Shown: in pieces, positions 21,924 to 34,101 of the stretch | How positions within the stretch are numbered: position 1 is the first letter of the stretch | How the letters are laid out: every line of letters starts with the position of its first letter | Assembly (NCBI GenBank): GCA_014529385.2 | Contig: CM043960.1 | Span: 76,531,910 to 76,595,909, forward strand | DNA: 64,000 nt | Source: Adiantum capillus-veneris | Lineage: Eukaryota > Streptophyta > Polypodiopsida > Polypodiales > Pteridaceae | Reading direction: 5' to 3' | Made by a program: the position numbers and the translations under genes | The notes under the pieces: model-generated | Told to the model about the DNA's origin: nothing | Database searches by the model: none | Seen by the model: only the letters and a program-made list of their open reading frames with translations

Positions 21924-22136
21924 TGAAGTGCGCGGGTGAGAGCCTGTGTGTGTGAGGGGCAATGGAGAAGAGAGAAGAAGAGATGAGACACAGGTTTGGG
22001 TGGACTCCAAACACAATAGTGTTAGGGTTATAAGTCCTTATTGTTTTATGTAGAATGAATGGTCAGTGTTAGTTCCCGGTTAGTCTCCGGCCGCCCAACA
22101 CTCAGGCGTGGCACATTGGGCTTTAACACCCCAAAA
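21924..22136 (-). mobile_element. 3' LTR of copia-2
   Basis: On the minus strand AAGTGAGAGGT precedes TTTTGGGGTGTTAAAGCCC, aligning with AAGTGGGAGGT and TGTTGGGGTATAAAGCCC of copia-1. The LTR ends CACTTCA at 21924, like CTCCTTCA in copia-1. The middle is diverged. Confidence 0.65.
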
Positions 22137-22224
22137 ACCTCTCACTTAAAGGACAATGTGACTTTAAGCTGGGGGGGGCAATGTATATATACATACAATA
22201 CAGGTAGACAATGACCATGATCAT

Positions 22225-24263
22225 CTACCCAATGTCCATGAGTGCCCGACAATGTGAAAACCGCTCTGAAGGTAAGCCCTTTGTTAGAAGATAAGCATGA
22301 TTCTCAGTGGTGCGAATCTTGGCAAGCTGCAATCGCTTGTCCTCAAGCACCTCATGAATGAAGTGATACTTCACATCCACATGCTTTGTCTTTGCATGAA
22401 CCACTGGATTCTTTGCCAATTGTATAGCACTTTGGCTATCACAATGTAACACATGCACCTTAACATTGATTCCCAAGTCTCCCACCAGCCGACCAAGCCA
22501 TATAGCTTCCTTGCAAGCTTCTGAAGTTGCAACATATTCAGCCTCTGTAGTAGACAAGGTAACACAATCTTGCAAACGAGATCGGCGTGAAACTGCACCT
22601 CTAGTGAGTTCAAAAACATAGCCTGAAGTGGACCTTCTCTTGTCCAAGTCTCCTACATAATCTGCATCCGTGTAACCCATTACACATGCTTCCTTTCTTC
22701 CAAAGAAAATGCACATGTCTTTTGTACCATTCAAATATCACATAACCCCTTTCATTGCCTCCCAATGTTTCTTGCTTGGATTTGACATATATTTGCTAAC
22801 AACCATTATGCAAAATTTGGACTCACAAAGGGGCCCTTTAAGGAGTTTGACTTTACCTCTCTCTACCAAAACGGGCGCATGGATAAATTTTTGCAAACAA
22901 ACCCCAAAGTTGGCTGAGGTTTGGCAGTTAGAATGTCCTCTTCAAGCTCTATCTACTGATATATAGCACGCCATGAGATTCCTCATATTTTAGAAGATTC
23001 TTTTTTTGATTCACTTAGATTCTTTTTTTTTTATTCACATCATAGGTGAATAAAAAAAATAATCTTCTAAAATATGAGGAATCTCATGACGTGCTATATA
23101 TCAGTAGATAGAGCTTGAAGAGGACATTCTAATTGTCAAACCTCCGCCAACTTTGGAGTTTGTTTGCAAAAATTTATCCATGTGCCCGTTTTGGTAGAGA
23201 GAGGTAAAGTCAAACTCCTTAAAGGGCCCCTTTGTGAGTCCAAATTTTGCGTAATGTCCCAATGCAAAAGCAATATCAGGACGTGTAGCGATCATAGCAT
23301 ACATCAAACTCCCAACTGCAGATGAATAGGACACTTGTGCCATTTCAACCTTTTCCTCTTTAGACTTAGGGCAATCATTTTTAGAAAGTTTCACATATGG
23401 AGGTAATGGAGTACTCAATGCCTTCCCCCTCTCCATATTGAAATGCTTGAGCACTTTAGCAATGTACTCAGATAGAGACAAATAGACCAATTTCTTGTAT
23501 CTGTCTTGCCTAATGCGCATGCCAAGGATATGGCTTGCTTCACCCATGTCTTTCATTTCAAAGTTTGCATATAACTCTGACTTCAAGGCTGAAATCTCTT
23601 CCCTGCATTTCCCAAAAATTAACATATCATCCACATAAAGGACAAAAATCAGCAAACTACCATCTTTAGCTCGCTCAATGTAGATACAATGGTCCATATT
23701 GCTATGTTTGTAGCCTAGAGGGATCATGAACGAGTACAATTTACGATACCACTCCCTTGATGACTGTTTTAGACCATAAAGAGTCTTTTCTAACTGACAC
23801 ACCAAGTCTTCATTGCCCTTCTCAAAACAAAACCTTCTGCCTGCTGCATATAAACTTCTTCTTGAAGATCACCATGCAAGAATGCCGTCTTGACATCCAT
23901 CTGGTCAAGTTCCATTTCCTCTTTAGCAACCAATACAAGTACACACCACAGAGTAGTTGTCTTGACAACCGGAGAAAAGATCTCATCAAAGTCAATACCC
24001 TACTGCTGCTTAAATCCTTTAGTCACAAGTCATGCATTGTACTTGGGTTTATTATCATAAGGTGTAATTTTTTGCTTATACACCCATTTGCATGGTAATG
24101 CCTTTTTACCTTTAGGCAACTGAACCAACTTCCAAGTTTGATTCTTATGCAACGAGTCCATTTCTGATTGCATAGCTTTCTCCCACTTTGCCTTGTCATC
24201 CATTGACATCGCTTCCTTATAGCAGGAAGCCTCTTCACAATCTGTCAACATAATGTAGTCCAA
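22225..24263 (-). pseudogene. copia-2 RT and RNase H (broken, interrupted by a foldback)
   Basis: On the minus strand: [18 protein letters not shown] at 24263, the conserved RT entry [20 protein letters not shown], then (23805 to about 23260) the RT core with LYVDDMLIFGK and ATRPDIAFALG. The RNase H frame (22734 to 22225) has GYTDADYVGDLDKRRSTSGY, STTEAEYVA, HCDSQSAI and VKYHFIHEVLEDKRLQL. The foldback at 22804-23256 splits RT from RNase H between IAFALG and VVSKYM. Stops and shifts elsewhere. An in-frame TGA precedes the RT part, close to the TGA of copia-1. Confidence 0.85.
22804..23256. repeat. 453-bp foldback (inverted repeat) inserted in copia-2 RT
   Basis: Left arm 22804-23038 and right arm 23046-23256 are near-perfect reverse complements around a 7-base loop (ATTCAC / GTGAAT at the tip). 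Terminal pairs are CATTATGCAAAATTTGG on the left and CCAAATTTTGCGTAATG on the right. The left arm has an extra stretch of about 20 bases near the tip. The surrounding copia frame resumes on either side (IAFALG, then VVSKYM), which shows the foldback is an insertion. It has no coding capacity of its own. Confidence 0.9.
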
Positions 24264-24372
24264 TGAGGGAGTAAATCTATCTGGAGGCCTTCAAACTCTT
24301 GTAGACCTTCTAATAAGTGCTTGAGCCAGTTCCCTCAACAACATCTTGTACTACAGGAGGATTTTGTACTTG

Positions 24373-25300
24373 TTATCTAACATTAGGCACTTCAATCCTA
24401 TTGTGGACAACTCCATCTTCCTGGAAGATAACTCTCCTGACCTCCACTGTATGCAGAGGCTTCTTATGCATCTTTTCTTCATTGAAGTATACGTCATTGC
24501 TGCGCACTATCTTTTTAGCTTCAGGATCCCATAACCAAAATCCCATCTTGCTAAGATTGCCATAGCCAAGAAATATGCATTTCTTTGACTTAGGAGGCAA
24601 CTTGCTTTGTAACTCCTTTAGAACATGGCAATACGCTTCACAGTGAAAGACTCTAAGATGCTTGTAAGAAGGTGGCTTCCCAGACCAAATTTCTTCATGT
24701 ACCTTCTCATCTAAAGGAGATCTATTAATAAGATGGAGAGAAGTTTCTAATGCTTCCGCCCAAAATCCATTAGGCAACTCTGCATTGGACAACATGCTAC
24801 ATAACTTCTCTTGTATGGTATGGTTCATCCTCTCAGCAACACCATTTTGTGGAGGGTTATATGGAACAGGCCTTATCAAGAGATCTATTAATAAGATGGA
24901 CAGTAGTTGCTAACGCTTCCGCCCAAAATCCATTAGGCAACTCCACATTAGACAACATGCTACGTAACTTCTCTTGGATGATACGGTTCATCCTCTCAGA
25001 AACACCATTTTGTGGAGGGTTATATGGAGCAGCCAACTCTCTTTTGATGCCTTTGGAATCACATAAATTTTGAAAGGCTTTAGTGACATTTTTACCACCA
25101 TTGTCTGACCTTCAGCACTTGACTTTCTTGCTAGACTGATTTTTCGCTAATTCCACAAAATTCTAAAATTTTTAAAGAATTGCATCCTCCTTCTTGAGAG
25201 GATATACCCACACTTTCCTTGAGAATTCATCAATGAATGTAACAAAGTACAATGAACCTCCCATGGATATGTTACGCATAGGTCCACACACATCACTATG
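24373..25300 (-). pseudogene. copia-2 integrase (broken, partly duplicated)
   Basis: The minus-strand frame from 24879 to 24373 carries PVPYNPPQNGVAERMNH (catalytic Glu in the context GVAER), then SMLSNAELPNGFWAEALETS, HLRVFHCEAYCHV, KKCIFLGYG and SNDVYFNEE, the C-terminal half of copia integrase. A second version of the first 150 bp lies upstream at 24881-25034. The catalytic core N-terminal to that is fragmentary (25050-25300). Confidence 0.8.
24718..25034. repeat. 163-bp-period tandem duplication in copia-2 integrase
   Basis: AGATCTATTAATAAGATGGA begins at 24718 and 24881. Both copies run through GCTTCCGCCCAAAATCC and CACCATTTTGTGGAGGGTTA, with scattered substitutions. The duplicated part encodes the segment around the catalytic Glu. 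Confidence 0.88.
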
Positions 25301-25324
25301 CACTAACTCTAATGGCTCATTTTT

Positions 25325-26799
25325 TCAAGTGCTTCCTCTTTTGTGCGGTGAATGTGTTTGTTTACCATAAAGACAATTCTCACAAACTAAAAAATCTAAG
25401 AAATTGAAGCCAAGAACATAACCAAAATGAGACAATATTTTCATTCCCTTTTGAGACATATGTCCTAACCGACGATGCCACAAAGAAACACTTGGCTGCA
25501 CGATTCCACAAATTACATGGCTTGTAACATTGGATACATGTAGCATGTACAAAGTCCCAGACTTTGAACCATGTGCTACCACTAAAGAACCTTTAGTGAT
25601 CTTCCATGAACTATCACCAAATGTGTAGTAATATCCCGTGTCATCCAATTGTCTTGTACTAATCAAGCTTTTGGTAAGCTTCGGCACATGTCTCACATTC
25701 TTGAGCATGAATGAAGAACCATTTTGAAATTTCAGCTACACATCGCCGACACCAACTATGTTGCAAGCAAAATCATTGCCAAGACGAACATGACCTTTAC
25801 AGGCTACATCATATGTACTGAACCACTCTCTGTGAGGAGTCACATGAAACGATGCACCTGAGTCAAGAACCCAATCCTATAAAGCATGGTCATGAGTGGA
25901 AACAAAAATGTTGAATCCATGGCAGATGTGAGATAAATGTCTCCATCAGAATCTTCAACAAAAACATTGTTGATCTCTTCAATCTTTCTACTGCTTTCCT
26001 TAGTCTTGCCTTCTTCCTGCTTCTTGTCTTTACCTTTCTCTTGTTTCCACTTTCAACAGTCTTTCTTCGTATGACCCTTTTTGTGACAATGATAGCACTC
26101 CAATGTCTTTTCGGCCACGAGATTTGCTACAAGATTTTCTCTCTCTGATTCTGTTTGTCCTTTTCTTGTCAGTGACCACGAACAACGATAGCACTGCTAG
26201 TACCACGAGAAGCATCAAGATTCTTCCTTCTAACTTCTTCAGTAAGCAAACTGCCCTCAACATCAGCACATGTTAAACCATCAGGAGGTGCTAAGTTACT
26301 TATGGATGTGCGAAAAGTATCCCAACTTTCTGGCAACGTAACTAGCAAGAACATTGCTTTGACCCAATCGTCGAAATTGACTCCTTGTGCAGAAAGCTGA
26401 CTAAAAATGGTGTTGAACTCATTGAGATGGTTGAAACATGGGTGTGCCCTCATCCATCTTCAAATCAACTAACTTTTTCAGCCAATAAACCTATGATGTT
26501 GCACTTTGCTTCTCATACATTTCACATAACTTCTTCCACAACTCATAGCTAGGCTTTTCCATGTTCACATTGAAGTACACATTCTTTGACAAAGTCAGCA
26601 TGATGGTGGACTTGGCAAGCTCATCCAAGTCCTGCCAATCATACTCATCCATATCCTCAGGCTTTATCCCCTTCATCTTTATCAGTCGGATCTACTTCTT
26701 CTGTACTAAGACATTGTAAATTTGTTCCTTCCAAAATGGGAAGTTAGTGCCATCTAACTTCTCAATGTTGAACAAAGAGTTCTCCGATGATGAAGCCAT
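25325..26799 (-). pseudogene. copia-2 gag, zinc knuckle and protease region (broken)
   Basis: Gag starts at the ATG at 26799 (MASSSENSLFNIEKLDG) and includes STIMLTLSKNVYFNV, HLNEFNTIFSQLSAQGVNF and TLPESWDTFRTSISN. The knuckle region at about 26100-26040 is frame-shifted. The protease-to-integrase linker is in 25708-25325: NVRHVPKLTKSLIST, SLWHRRLGHMSQKGM and CENCLYGKQTHSPHK (H2C2-type zinc site). All match copia-1 in order. Several breaks make it non-functional. Confidence 0.85.
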
Positions 26800-27825
26800 C
26801 ACTTGACAAGGAACAAAAGTGATAGATCCACTGCACTAAAGAAGATGATAGAAAACCTGAAAAATTTCAGTAGAGTCTCCCCTTCAAAACTGACTTCTGA
26901 ACCCAAAACAAATGTGTACAATTACTGAAACGTTGATCAAAGTGGCTAAGCTGGCAAGATAAAATCTCAAAGAACTATCATTGTCAGTGCCTCCAACTCT
27001 AGAAGAGTTTTGCTGACCAACTGAACACTGTCAAATGCATATACATAAAGATGACAGCAATGCCAACAATGGCAGGTCAGCAGATGCACACCAATATTGC
27101 ACTAACCACATAAACATACATCCTTTGTCAATGCCAAAACTATGGGGATGTCGGGGGCTCACTCCAAAACCTGTATCACCAAAAGGATCTCCACATTTGA
27201 GAATCCCCCAACTTAATAAAACCTTACCACGGCCCTCAACAATAGGCTTTGCAGATTTTCATCACAATACATAAACCGCATAAGATCTTACATCAACCAC
27301 AGAAACCCTTTTCTGTAACCGCTGTGGCGGTTTGTCTGATTTAACAGACCCTCGAGATCTTACATCAAATATGCAATGTGACAAAGATTGCAGAAAGAGT
27401 CTGCAACAAAAACCTGTACGCAGAAGAACCGATGAAGGTAGACCACCCTGCTGTCTGAACTAAATATCTCTCAAACCGTGCAAAATTTGCAGAAACTTTC
27501 TTCTACAAAGTTGTAGACCACAAAAAAATGGCTGGGAAGAGAGGGAATGGACATGAAATAAGCTATTTTTATAGGTGAAAAAAAATCTGTAAAAATCTGC
27601 AGCTTGTACTTCACGACCTACCGGCAGTCTGAGTGACGTATCTCAAGATTGGTCAATATTTTGAGAAAACTTTCTTCTGCAAAGTTGAAGAGGATAAAAA
27701 TTTGGTAAACAAGTGTGGAAATTGGCTTGAATGAAGACGTTTTGATAGGCCAAAATAGATCTGCAAAAACATGCTACAGTTTTTGCTGCTTCTCCGTCTG
27801 CTTCCCCGCCGTCAGAGATAGTGTG
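26800..27825 (-). other. copia-2 untranslated leader
   Basis: About 1 kb upstream of gag, similar in length to the copia-1 leader. A shared stretch (TTGAGAATCCCCCAAC..., reading GATCCTTTTGGTGATACAGG on the minus strand) matches copia-1 at about 40665-40681. A direct repeat AGATCTTACATCAA occurs at about 27282 and 27355. Confidence 0.6.
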
Positions 27826-27827
27826 AG

Positions 27828-28800
27828 TTGATGAGACAATATATAAGACAGATTTTCAAGTTGGAAATCCCAATCAAGGAAAGACTTGTCTCACTATTTT
27901 TGGAGGGACTATTAAACAAATATTCGTATGCTATTTTGTATAGCAAAAAACACATTACATGGGAAGCATGCAGTCTGGACGCGATTGACTTGAGTGGTCA
28001 TTACGAGATTTTCAATGAGGAGAGCATTGCTAAAGATACACAAGGCAAGTGAACTACATCCATTGTGCCATCACAAGTAGGACCAGCTATTGTAGCTCTT
28101 GTCAATGCTATAGAAGACATGCTTAAACGCATGAACGATATAATGACCAACATACAAAATATACCTATGAGAGGCCCAAGACAGGGACCTATTTAGGGAC
28201 AACCTATGGGAAAAAACAAGCCATTGAAATGGTGTGCCATTGAAAGAAAATGGATAAATCATGAGACAATTGAGTGTTATTACAAGCTCAAATATGATGG
28301 AAATGTCCAGTATGTGCTAATGAGGCCACAAGGACAACCCATATATAGATACCTACCAAATGGTGCACCAATGCAAAGATCACCCGTGAATATGGAGAGA
28401 CCACAACCAGTGTTAGGCCAACATACACCACTCCTAGGGAATAATGCTATACCAGTCAAGTATATGTTGCTTGAGGGACATGTGGATGAACATGCTCTAG
28501 TACACGTTACTCCATATCCTGAAACAAGTTCGGTAGCAATGGGGGTAGAAGAAGAGTGGTATAATCAACCGACCTTATTATCCATAGAGCCAATGTATCA
28601 AGCATCTGCAAATACAACACCTATTTACTTTATTGCAAACCAAGGAGCTAGATTACCTATGATCAAACTTATGCCCAAACCAAAAATTGGAAATTGCCAT
28701 ATTTGTGGGGCAAATGACCATTGGAAAAATGATTGTCCTAAACCAGATAAGAATGTGAGATCTATAGAGGCATAATGTGGAGCGTGTGGCCACAGGGGTG
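27828..28800 (+). pseudogene. element A gag core and zinc knuckle (broken)
   Basis: KLEIPIKERLVSLFLEGLL begins the remaining gag core; after an interruption a second frame (28206-28775) runs KWCAIERKWINHETIECYYK and ends in a CCHC knuckle, CHICGANDHWKNDC. The same blocks are in element B at 45560-46130, where part of the gag core before them is missing. A degenerate second knuckle follows (GACGHRGGNSSEDYPKN). Confidence 0.8.
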
Positions 28801-29989
28801 GAAACTCTTCTGAAGACTACCCTAAGAACCCAACGAACAAAGGAAAAACCGCTATAAATGTAGTTCAAGTTGTGCCAAGTAGTTTGTCAGAAGGGGAACT
28901 TACAATTCCAGTTCGAGTAGTGACTAGAGCACAAGAAAAGGGGAATAAACAGAAAAGTGTAAGTGGGCTAGATGTAACAAGCAATTCCTCCAAAAACTCT
29001 AGAAAAGAAAGACACAAATGGTACGAACTCAAGAGATAGAAACTACGAAAGGGGGTTGAAGAAAAGATATGGAAAGAGGTAGAAGAAAAGATTCAAACTC
29101 TTTCATCGGTGTTTAAGGAACCAGAACCAAAATTAGCTGGATCAATATTGATCGATAAAATTTACAAACCAATCAACACAGCCTTGGAAGCTTTCCAAGC
29201 TGGGTTGAGGACCGATCAAACATTGAAAACCAAATGGAAAAACTATCCATCACCTGATATGGAAGCATCTAAATTAGAATCTTATAAAAACTTGGTGCAA
29301 ATCACGCAATCCATGCTAAGAAAAATAGAAACCTTAGTAAAAAATGATAGGGAAACCAATAGAATTTGAGACTAAGCCCATCAGAGAAGGAACACAAGAG
29401 AAGGGTGAGTTGGAAAATTTGAAGAAACATTAAAACACAATCACCTAAACTGATAGTTCTTGATAGTGAGGAAAGATGGGGCGAAGTGCCCATAGTGGAA
29501 GAAGATTGGCCAAACCACCTGTGGGAACGAGTTAGGGAATCAAAAGACGAGAGTTTGAATCTAAAATCAGATCCAATTGAAGAGGTACGACTAGATAGAC
29601 CACCCATGGAATTGGATAAACAATCTTTGTATGAAGATTGGGTATCAAAGCAATCAAGCTCTACAAAAGTTGGAACAATGTGGACAATACCTTCATACCT
29701 AGATGAGAATGAAGAGAAATCGATGGTCTGCAAAATGACAAAACTAAATAGGCCAAAACAAACCTTAGATGTGGCTAATTTACAATCCATTATGACAACT
29801 CCAATTCAGTGCACAATCACTTTGGGTAAGCTATTGAAGTTACGACCACACCTCTGGGGAGATTTGCAAACTACCATGGAAAAGATGGAATTAAAGGGAG
29901 CATCTCAAACGAACCTTGGAAAATTGCAAAACAAGGAGACAAAATAAACTTTTCAACTCTGTGCCCATGAACAAAGTAGGAGACTACTA
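28801..29989 (+). pseudogene. element A gag-protease linker (broken)
   Basis: Fragments of a charged linker conserved with element B (46500-47311): SILIDKIYKPINTALEAFQA, TKWKNYPSPDMEASKLE and VEEDWPNHLWERVRESKDES. I know no function. Conservation between two diverged copies suggests it was once under selection as part of the polyprotein. Confidence 0.6.
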
Positions 29990-30330
29990 TGAAGGGAATG
30001 AAGGAAACATTACCCTTCCAGTAAAATACAATGATGTAACAACCATGGCTATTTTGGACAGTGGAGTTGGGATTTACATAGAAACCAATGTTATCTAGGA
30101 AGCCTGGGAAAAGCCATCAATCAAGCAAACAAGGATGACACTATAATTGGTAGATAGACACATAGAGAAACCGATGGTCTTACTAGAGAATCTTATAGTC
30201 AAATGGTAATCTATTCTTGTGGAATTGACTACCAATACACTTTTGCCATTGTAGATTTCGGAAAGAAACTCAATTATGAAATTATCTTGGGAAGACCGTT
30301 CATGAGACATATATAATTAATCAAAGATTG
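29990..30330 (+). pseudogene. element A first retropepsin (broken)
   Basis: LPVKYNDVTTMAILDSGVGI has the Asp-Ser-Gly triad, followed after a stop by EAWEKPSIKQTRM and, in another frame, an ILGRPFMR-like segment. It is homologous to element B at 47400-47740. Stops and shifts break the frame. Confidence 0.7.
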
Positions 30331-31239
30331 GGGAAATGATTATCTCTACCTGAAATAAGTAGGAGCGATTACTTGAGTGAACTTGAAAGACCACTCCTAC
30401 AAGAATATCTTGAGGATACCTATACAAGAATTGGACTCTGAAACCTCAACAGAGACTAAACTGCCATCATGGATACACAAAGACACTCCAATTTGGATGT
30501 ATGGGGCTTTTAAATTGGGTAGGTTATGACGGGAAGACTGCATTTTAGATAGAGAAGTGAATGATGTAGATTACATATCTAAACCATTCTCTGAACATTT
30601 GTTCGAACCTTTTGAGTGGACCCAAATTCTGACCACCATGGATGTGTGTGTTAATGAATGTACACCTTACACACTTTTGTGAGGAGGACTATGATATAGT
30701 CCCGGTGTAGATGGTATTTATCAAAATGATCAAGGAGCAACAGGTCTTCTCTAATCACTACTATGATTCCACAGATGAGTTGGAAGAAGAAACAATTACA
30801 AGAGAAGAATTAGATCGAGCACATAAGAGAAAAACTTCTACTTAAGAGAGGAGAGGATTTTTTTTTTTGAATTTCCAAACCAACATCAAAGACACCAACA
30901 CAGGTTTTGTAGGAAATGAGACAATAACGTGAAAAGAAAAACACCAAAACATGCACAGAAAAACAAAACTCAATTCTTGATGAAAGTAGATGAAGCGGAT
31001 TTCATAAAAGACAAGATAACGGAAGATATCAAGACACAAAACATTCAGAGCTCAAAACAAAATAAAACAAAAGTCACACAAGCCTGATAAGACCAAAGAA
31101 AAATAATCATTGATGAAAAAAACTAAATGCAAAGCAAAGTACACAAGCTTAAACGGACTTTGAAAGAAGTCTGGACCACGGAGATGGAGTCGGATAGTGA
31201 CAAACTAGGAGAAATCAATGTTGTATCCCATTATTAAAA
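30331..31239 (+). pseudogene. element A protease-RT linker (broken)
   Basis: About 0.9 kb between the first protease and RT with fragments matching element B 47760-48560 (DTPIWMYGAFKLG, PFSEHLFEPFEWTQIL, TTMDVCVN). Many stops. Confidence 0.55.
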
Positions 31240-32640
31240 ATACACTTTGCAAGATCAAAGGATCATTGTAGAGGAATCCTTGCAACAACCAAAAGAACCA
31301 AGGAAATCCTTTGAAGGGCCCAAGAATGCCAAGAAAATTAACCTTGCAGAGCCTGGAGAAGAGTCAAGACCCGCATATATAGCTACAAATCTGTCGCAAG
31401 AAGAGGAAGAGATTCTCATTACAACGTTAAAGGAGTATAAGGATTCCGTTGTATGGTCTTACAAATATCTCAAGGGGGTGGATCCTGCCATCTGCTAGCA
31501 CACTATCCCTATGAGACATGATGCTAAGATGAGCATACAAAAATCATATACCTATAACGAGACATTTGCCAATAAGATCAAGGAAGAGATCGAGAAACTC
31601 AAGGAGGCCGATGTCATCTACAAAATAGAACACACTAATTGGATATCACGAATTGTCATGGTGCCTAAAAAGAATGGCAAACTCAAAGTGTGTGTAAATC
31701 TCAAGATGGTGAACGCTGCCACTATACGAGATAAAATATCCTCTTCCTATCATAGACCATGTGCTACAACGAGTAGCGGGCAAAGAGGCTTATAACTTTT
31801 TGGATGGCTTCTCTGGTTACAACCAATTGATTATAGATCCAAAAGGTCAACATAAAATGGCTTTCACCATGAAATGGGAAATGTTTTCTTATCGGGTCAT
31901 GCCTTTTGGTTTGACCATTGCACCAACAACATTTCAAATGCCTAGAGCCATGATTTTAAGGAATATCTGCGGAATTATTTGGAACTATACATGGATGATC
32001 TTTGTGTGTACTCCACAAAAAAAGAGAGTCATTTCAAACATCTACGATGTGTCTTTGAGAAATGCCGTCTATATTGGATTTTCTTAAATCCTAAAAAATA
32101 TATTTTTTATGGTTAGACAAGGCAAAATTCTTAGACATATTGTGTCACAAAATGGTATAGCCACATACATGGATAAGGTGGTAGTGATTGCTTAAATGGC
32201 TAGACCAATATTAGTCAAGAAAGTTCAAGCATTTATAGGACATTGTGGTTATTATCATAGATGTATCTACATGTATGCATGCAGTTATAGCTAAACCCAT
32301 TTATCCCATTTATAGCCTTATCACTCATTTTGAATGGACCAAAAAATGTGAGGAATCACTCCAAAAGCTTAAACAATCTTTGACCACAACACAAATATTA
32401 AAAACTCCAAATTGGACCAAAGTGTTTCATGTGCATGTGGATGCTTTAAGTTTTTCTATTGGTTGCATCTTAGCTCAGCCAAGAGAGTGAACCATGGATT
32501 TTCATATCTCCTATGCTAATCAACAATAAAACCTAGCAGGAAATAACTACAAAACCAATGAAAGAGAGGTCTTGGTATGGTGTATTCAATCAAGAAATTC
32601 TGACACTACTTGTTGTTAGCATATGCTACCATATTGATGG
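31240..32640 (+). pseudogene. element A reverse transcriptase and partial RNase H (broken)
   Basis: Frames at 31247-31498, 31511-31795, 31761-32087 and 32245-32490 carry in order YKYLKGVDPAIC, EKLKEADVIYKIEHTNWIS, MVPKKNGKLKVCVNLK, FLDGFSGYNQLIIDPKGQHK, MPFGLTIAPTTFQ and VDALSFSIGCILAQP (RNase H start). The YMDD box is present but in another frame at about 31990. RNase H stops at about 32630, after which sequence homologous to the second protease segment follows. Integrase is therefore missing from this position, a deletion relative to B. Confidence 0.8.
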
Positions 32641-32644
32641 CAAG

Positions 32645-33140
32645 CCCATGAGGAAGCGCGCCTTCAAGTTTTGAGGGGAAAAGAGGTAAGGAAACCTATT
32701 TCACAAGCTCTACCCCTCAATAGCCTCCAGATTCAACTCCTAGTAGATACAGAGGTCGAAACTGATGACGAATGGCTGGATGGTCTTGATATGCAAATTA
32801 TCACCGTGAATTTGAAAGAGAACTATATGGTCAAAGCCTTAGCAAATACATGTGTTAGAGTCAATGCGGTCATCTATTCTACTTAGTAAATCAACTACTC
32901 AACCACTTGAGTATTGTCAAAGGATGCAACAAAAACGTCACTCCAATCTTAGGGAAAATTAACTTGAGTATCATGGTTCATGGATTCTTTTGCTTGCATA
33001 CTTTCATATGTATAGCAGATGAGCACATCAATGAAGGCTTAATATTGTGAGTTCCATGGATGTAGACATATAAAGCAATCCAAGATTGGGATGCCAAAAT
33101 TTTTGAGCTTACACTTAAAGGAGGATAGCTGAAATTACAA
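32645..33140 (+). pseudogene. element A second retropepsin-like domain (broken)
   Basis: The frame 32671-32886 reads RGKEVRKPISQALPLNSLQI, TDDEWLDGLDMQI and ALANTCVRVNAVIYST. It aligns with element B's second protease (KRKAAIKNQQIPIPINTLEI, TDDEWLDGMDLRI, TLVDTGAQVNAVSYST), but the Asp-Thr-Gly triad is Asn-Thr-Cys here. Downstream fragments VKGCNKNVTPILGKINLSI and TYKAIQDWDAK continue the match. It is dead, but shows that the second protease is a family trait rather than a quirk of one copy. Confidence 0.75.
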
Positions 33141-33715
33141 AGAAGAATGGAAATAAGCTCTCGCTAATTCCAAGTTGACAAAGCAGGAGTCATTGGATAC
33201 CCTTACAACTGCTTGTGGAGAATTGGGGTGCATTGGAATCCAAATCATCAGGATCGTACAAAATGACCATATCTTCACTGCAAAGTGACAATTTGCACCT
33301 CAGTGCCAAATATTGATCCGTTTGACCTCAAACTCAAGGGGGGCACTCTATACATTACACTTGACCCTTACTAACCTTCAGTGGGCACACAATTATTGGC
33401 TAGTGACTCCATGTCAAGCTCGGCTCAAAAGAGGACCATCAACTTCTTCGTTGGCAATACCAAGTGCAAGATACACAACCAAGACCATCACCCATCATAA
33501 TTAATATAGTAGAAGCTAGATAGGGCAAGTTAGAGGCATAAATAACAATAAAATGCAATTTTTATCTTAGGTGCACCGAAGGTGGTCTGCCATGTTGTAA
33601 GCACTTTTTGCACAATTTTTCACATGAGCATGATTCCCATACCTGGCACATAGCCTACATCACCTTGAAGCTACAACACTCTCAAAAACACACTCGCTAG
33701 TGAAAAATAGGCCTG
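33141..33715 (+). other. element A region downstream of pol with one A-type palindrome
   Basis: A purine-rich ACTCAAGGGGGGCA at 33332-33344 could be a polypurine tract. TTATCTTAGGTGCACCGAAGG at 33562 (core 33564-33583) is the same palindrome as in the 5' leader of A. No 3' LTR end was recognised. Confidence 0.5.
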
Positions 33716-33753
<38 letters not shown>

Positions 33754-33802
33754 GGAGACTCACTCACTCACTCTCTCTTGCTCTCGTGCGGACGTGCAAC
33801 TC

Positions 33803-33853
<51 letters not shown>

Positions 33854-33883
33854 GCCTTGGGTGCCAACAAACAAGCCTTGATG

Positions 33884-33944
<61 letters not shown>
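33716..33944. repeat. cluster of CA and TC microsatellites
   Basis: A CA run at 33716-33750, a TC run at about 33807-33848 and a second TC run at about 33885-33944. The reading frames crossing them are artefacts. Confidence 0.95.
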
Positions 33945-33947
<3 letters not shown>

Positions 33948-34101
33948 CCTACACGCTTTTACTCCAGAGATCGCTACAAGCCTCTCTCTTCCTCACGTCG
34001 CGACTTACTGCTGACAAGAGTCAAGGCCGCCATCGCCAAGTATAGGTAAGTTTTTTTTTATTAATTGCATTATGAATTTGTTTTTTAGTTTATTTTTAGG
34101 T

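Larger units (their letters stand above)
21924..27825 (-). mobile_element. decayed copia element (copia-2) inserted in element A
   Basis: Read on the minus strand: leader (27825-26800), gag (from 26799), zinc knuckle and protease, integrase, RT, RNase H, then a polypurine tract and 3' LTR (22136-21924). Proteins and LTR start match copia-1 at 39781, so they are one family. A 5' LTR and primer site were not recognised at the right end; element A coding resumes at about 27828, so copia-2 seems 5'-truncated. Target duplication is uncertain: GGTGAT on the left, GTTGAT on the right. Confidence 0.85.

Noticed and set aside
33700-34045. Serine-leucine repeat open frames
   Set aside because: Artefacts of the CA and TC microsatellites.
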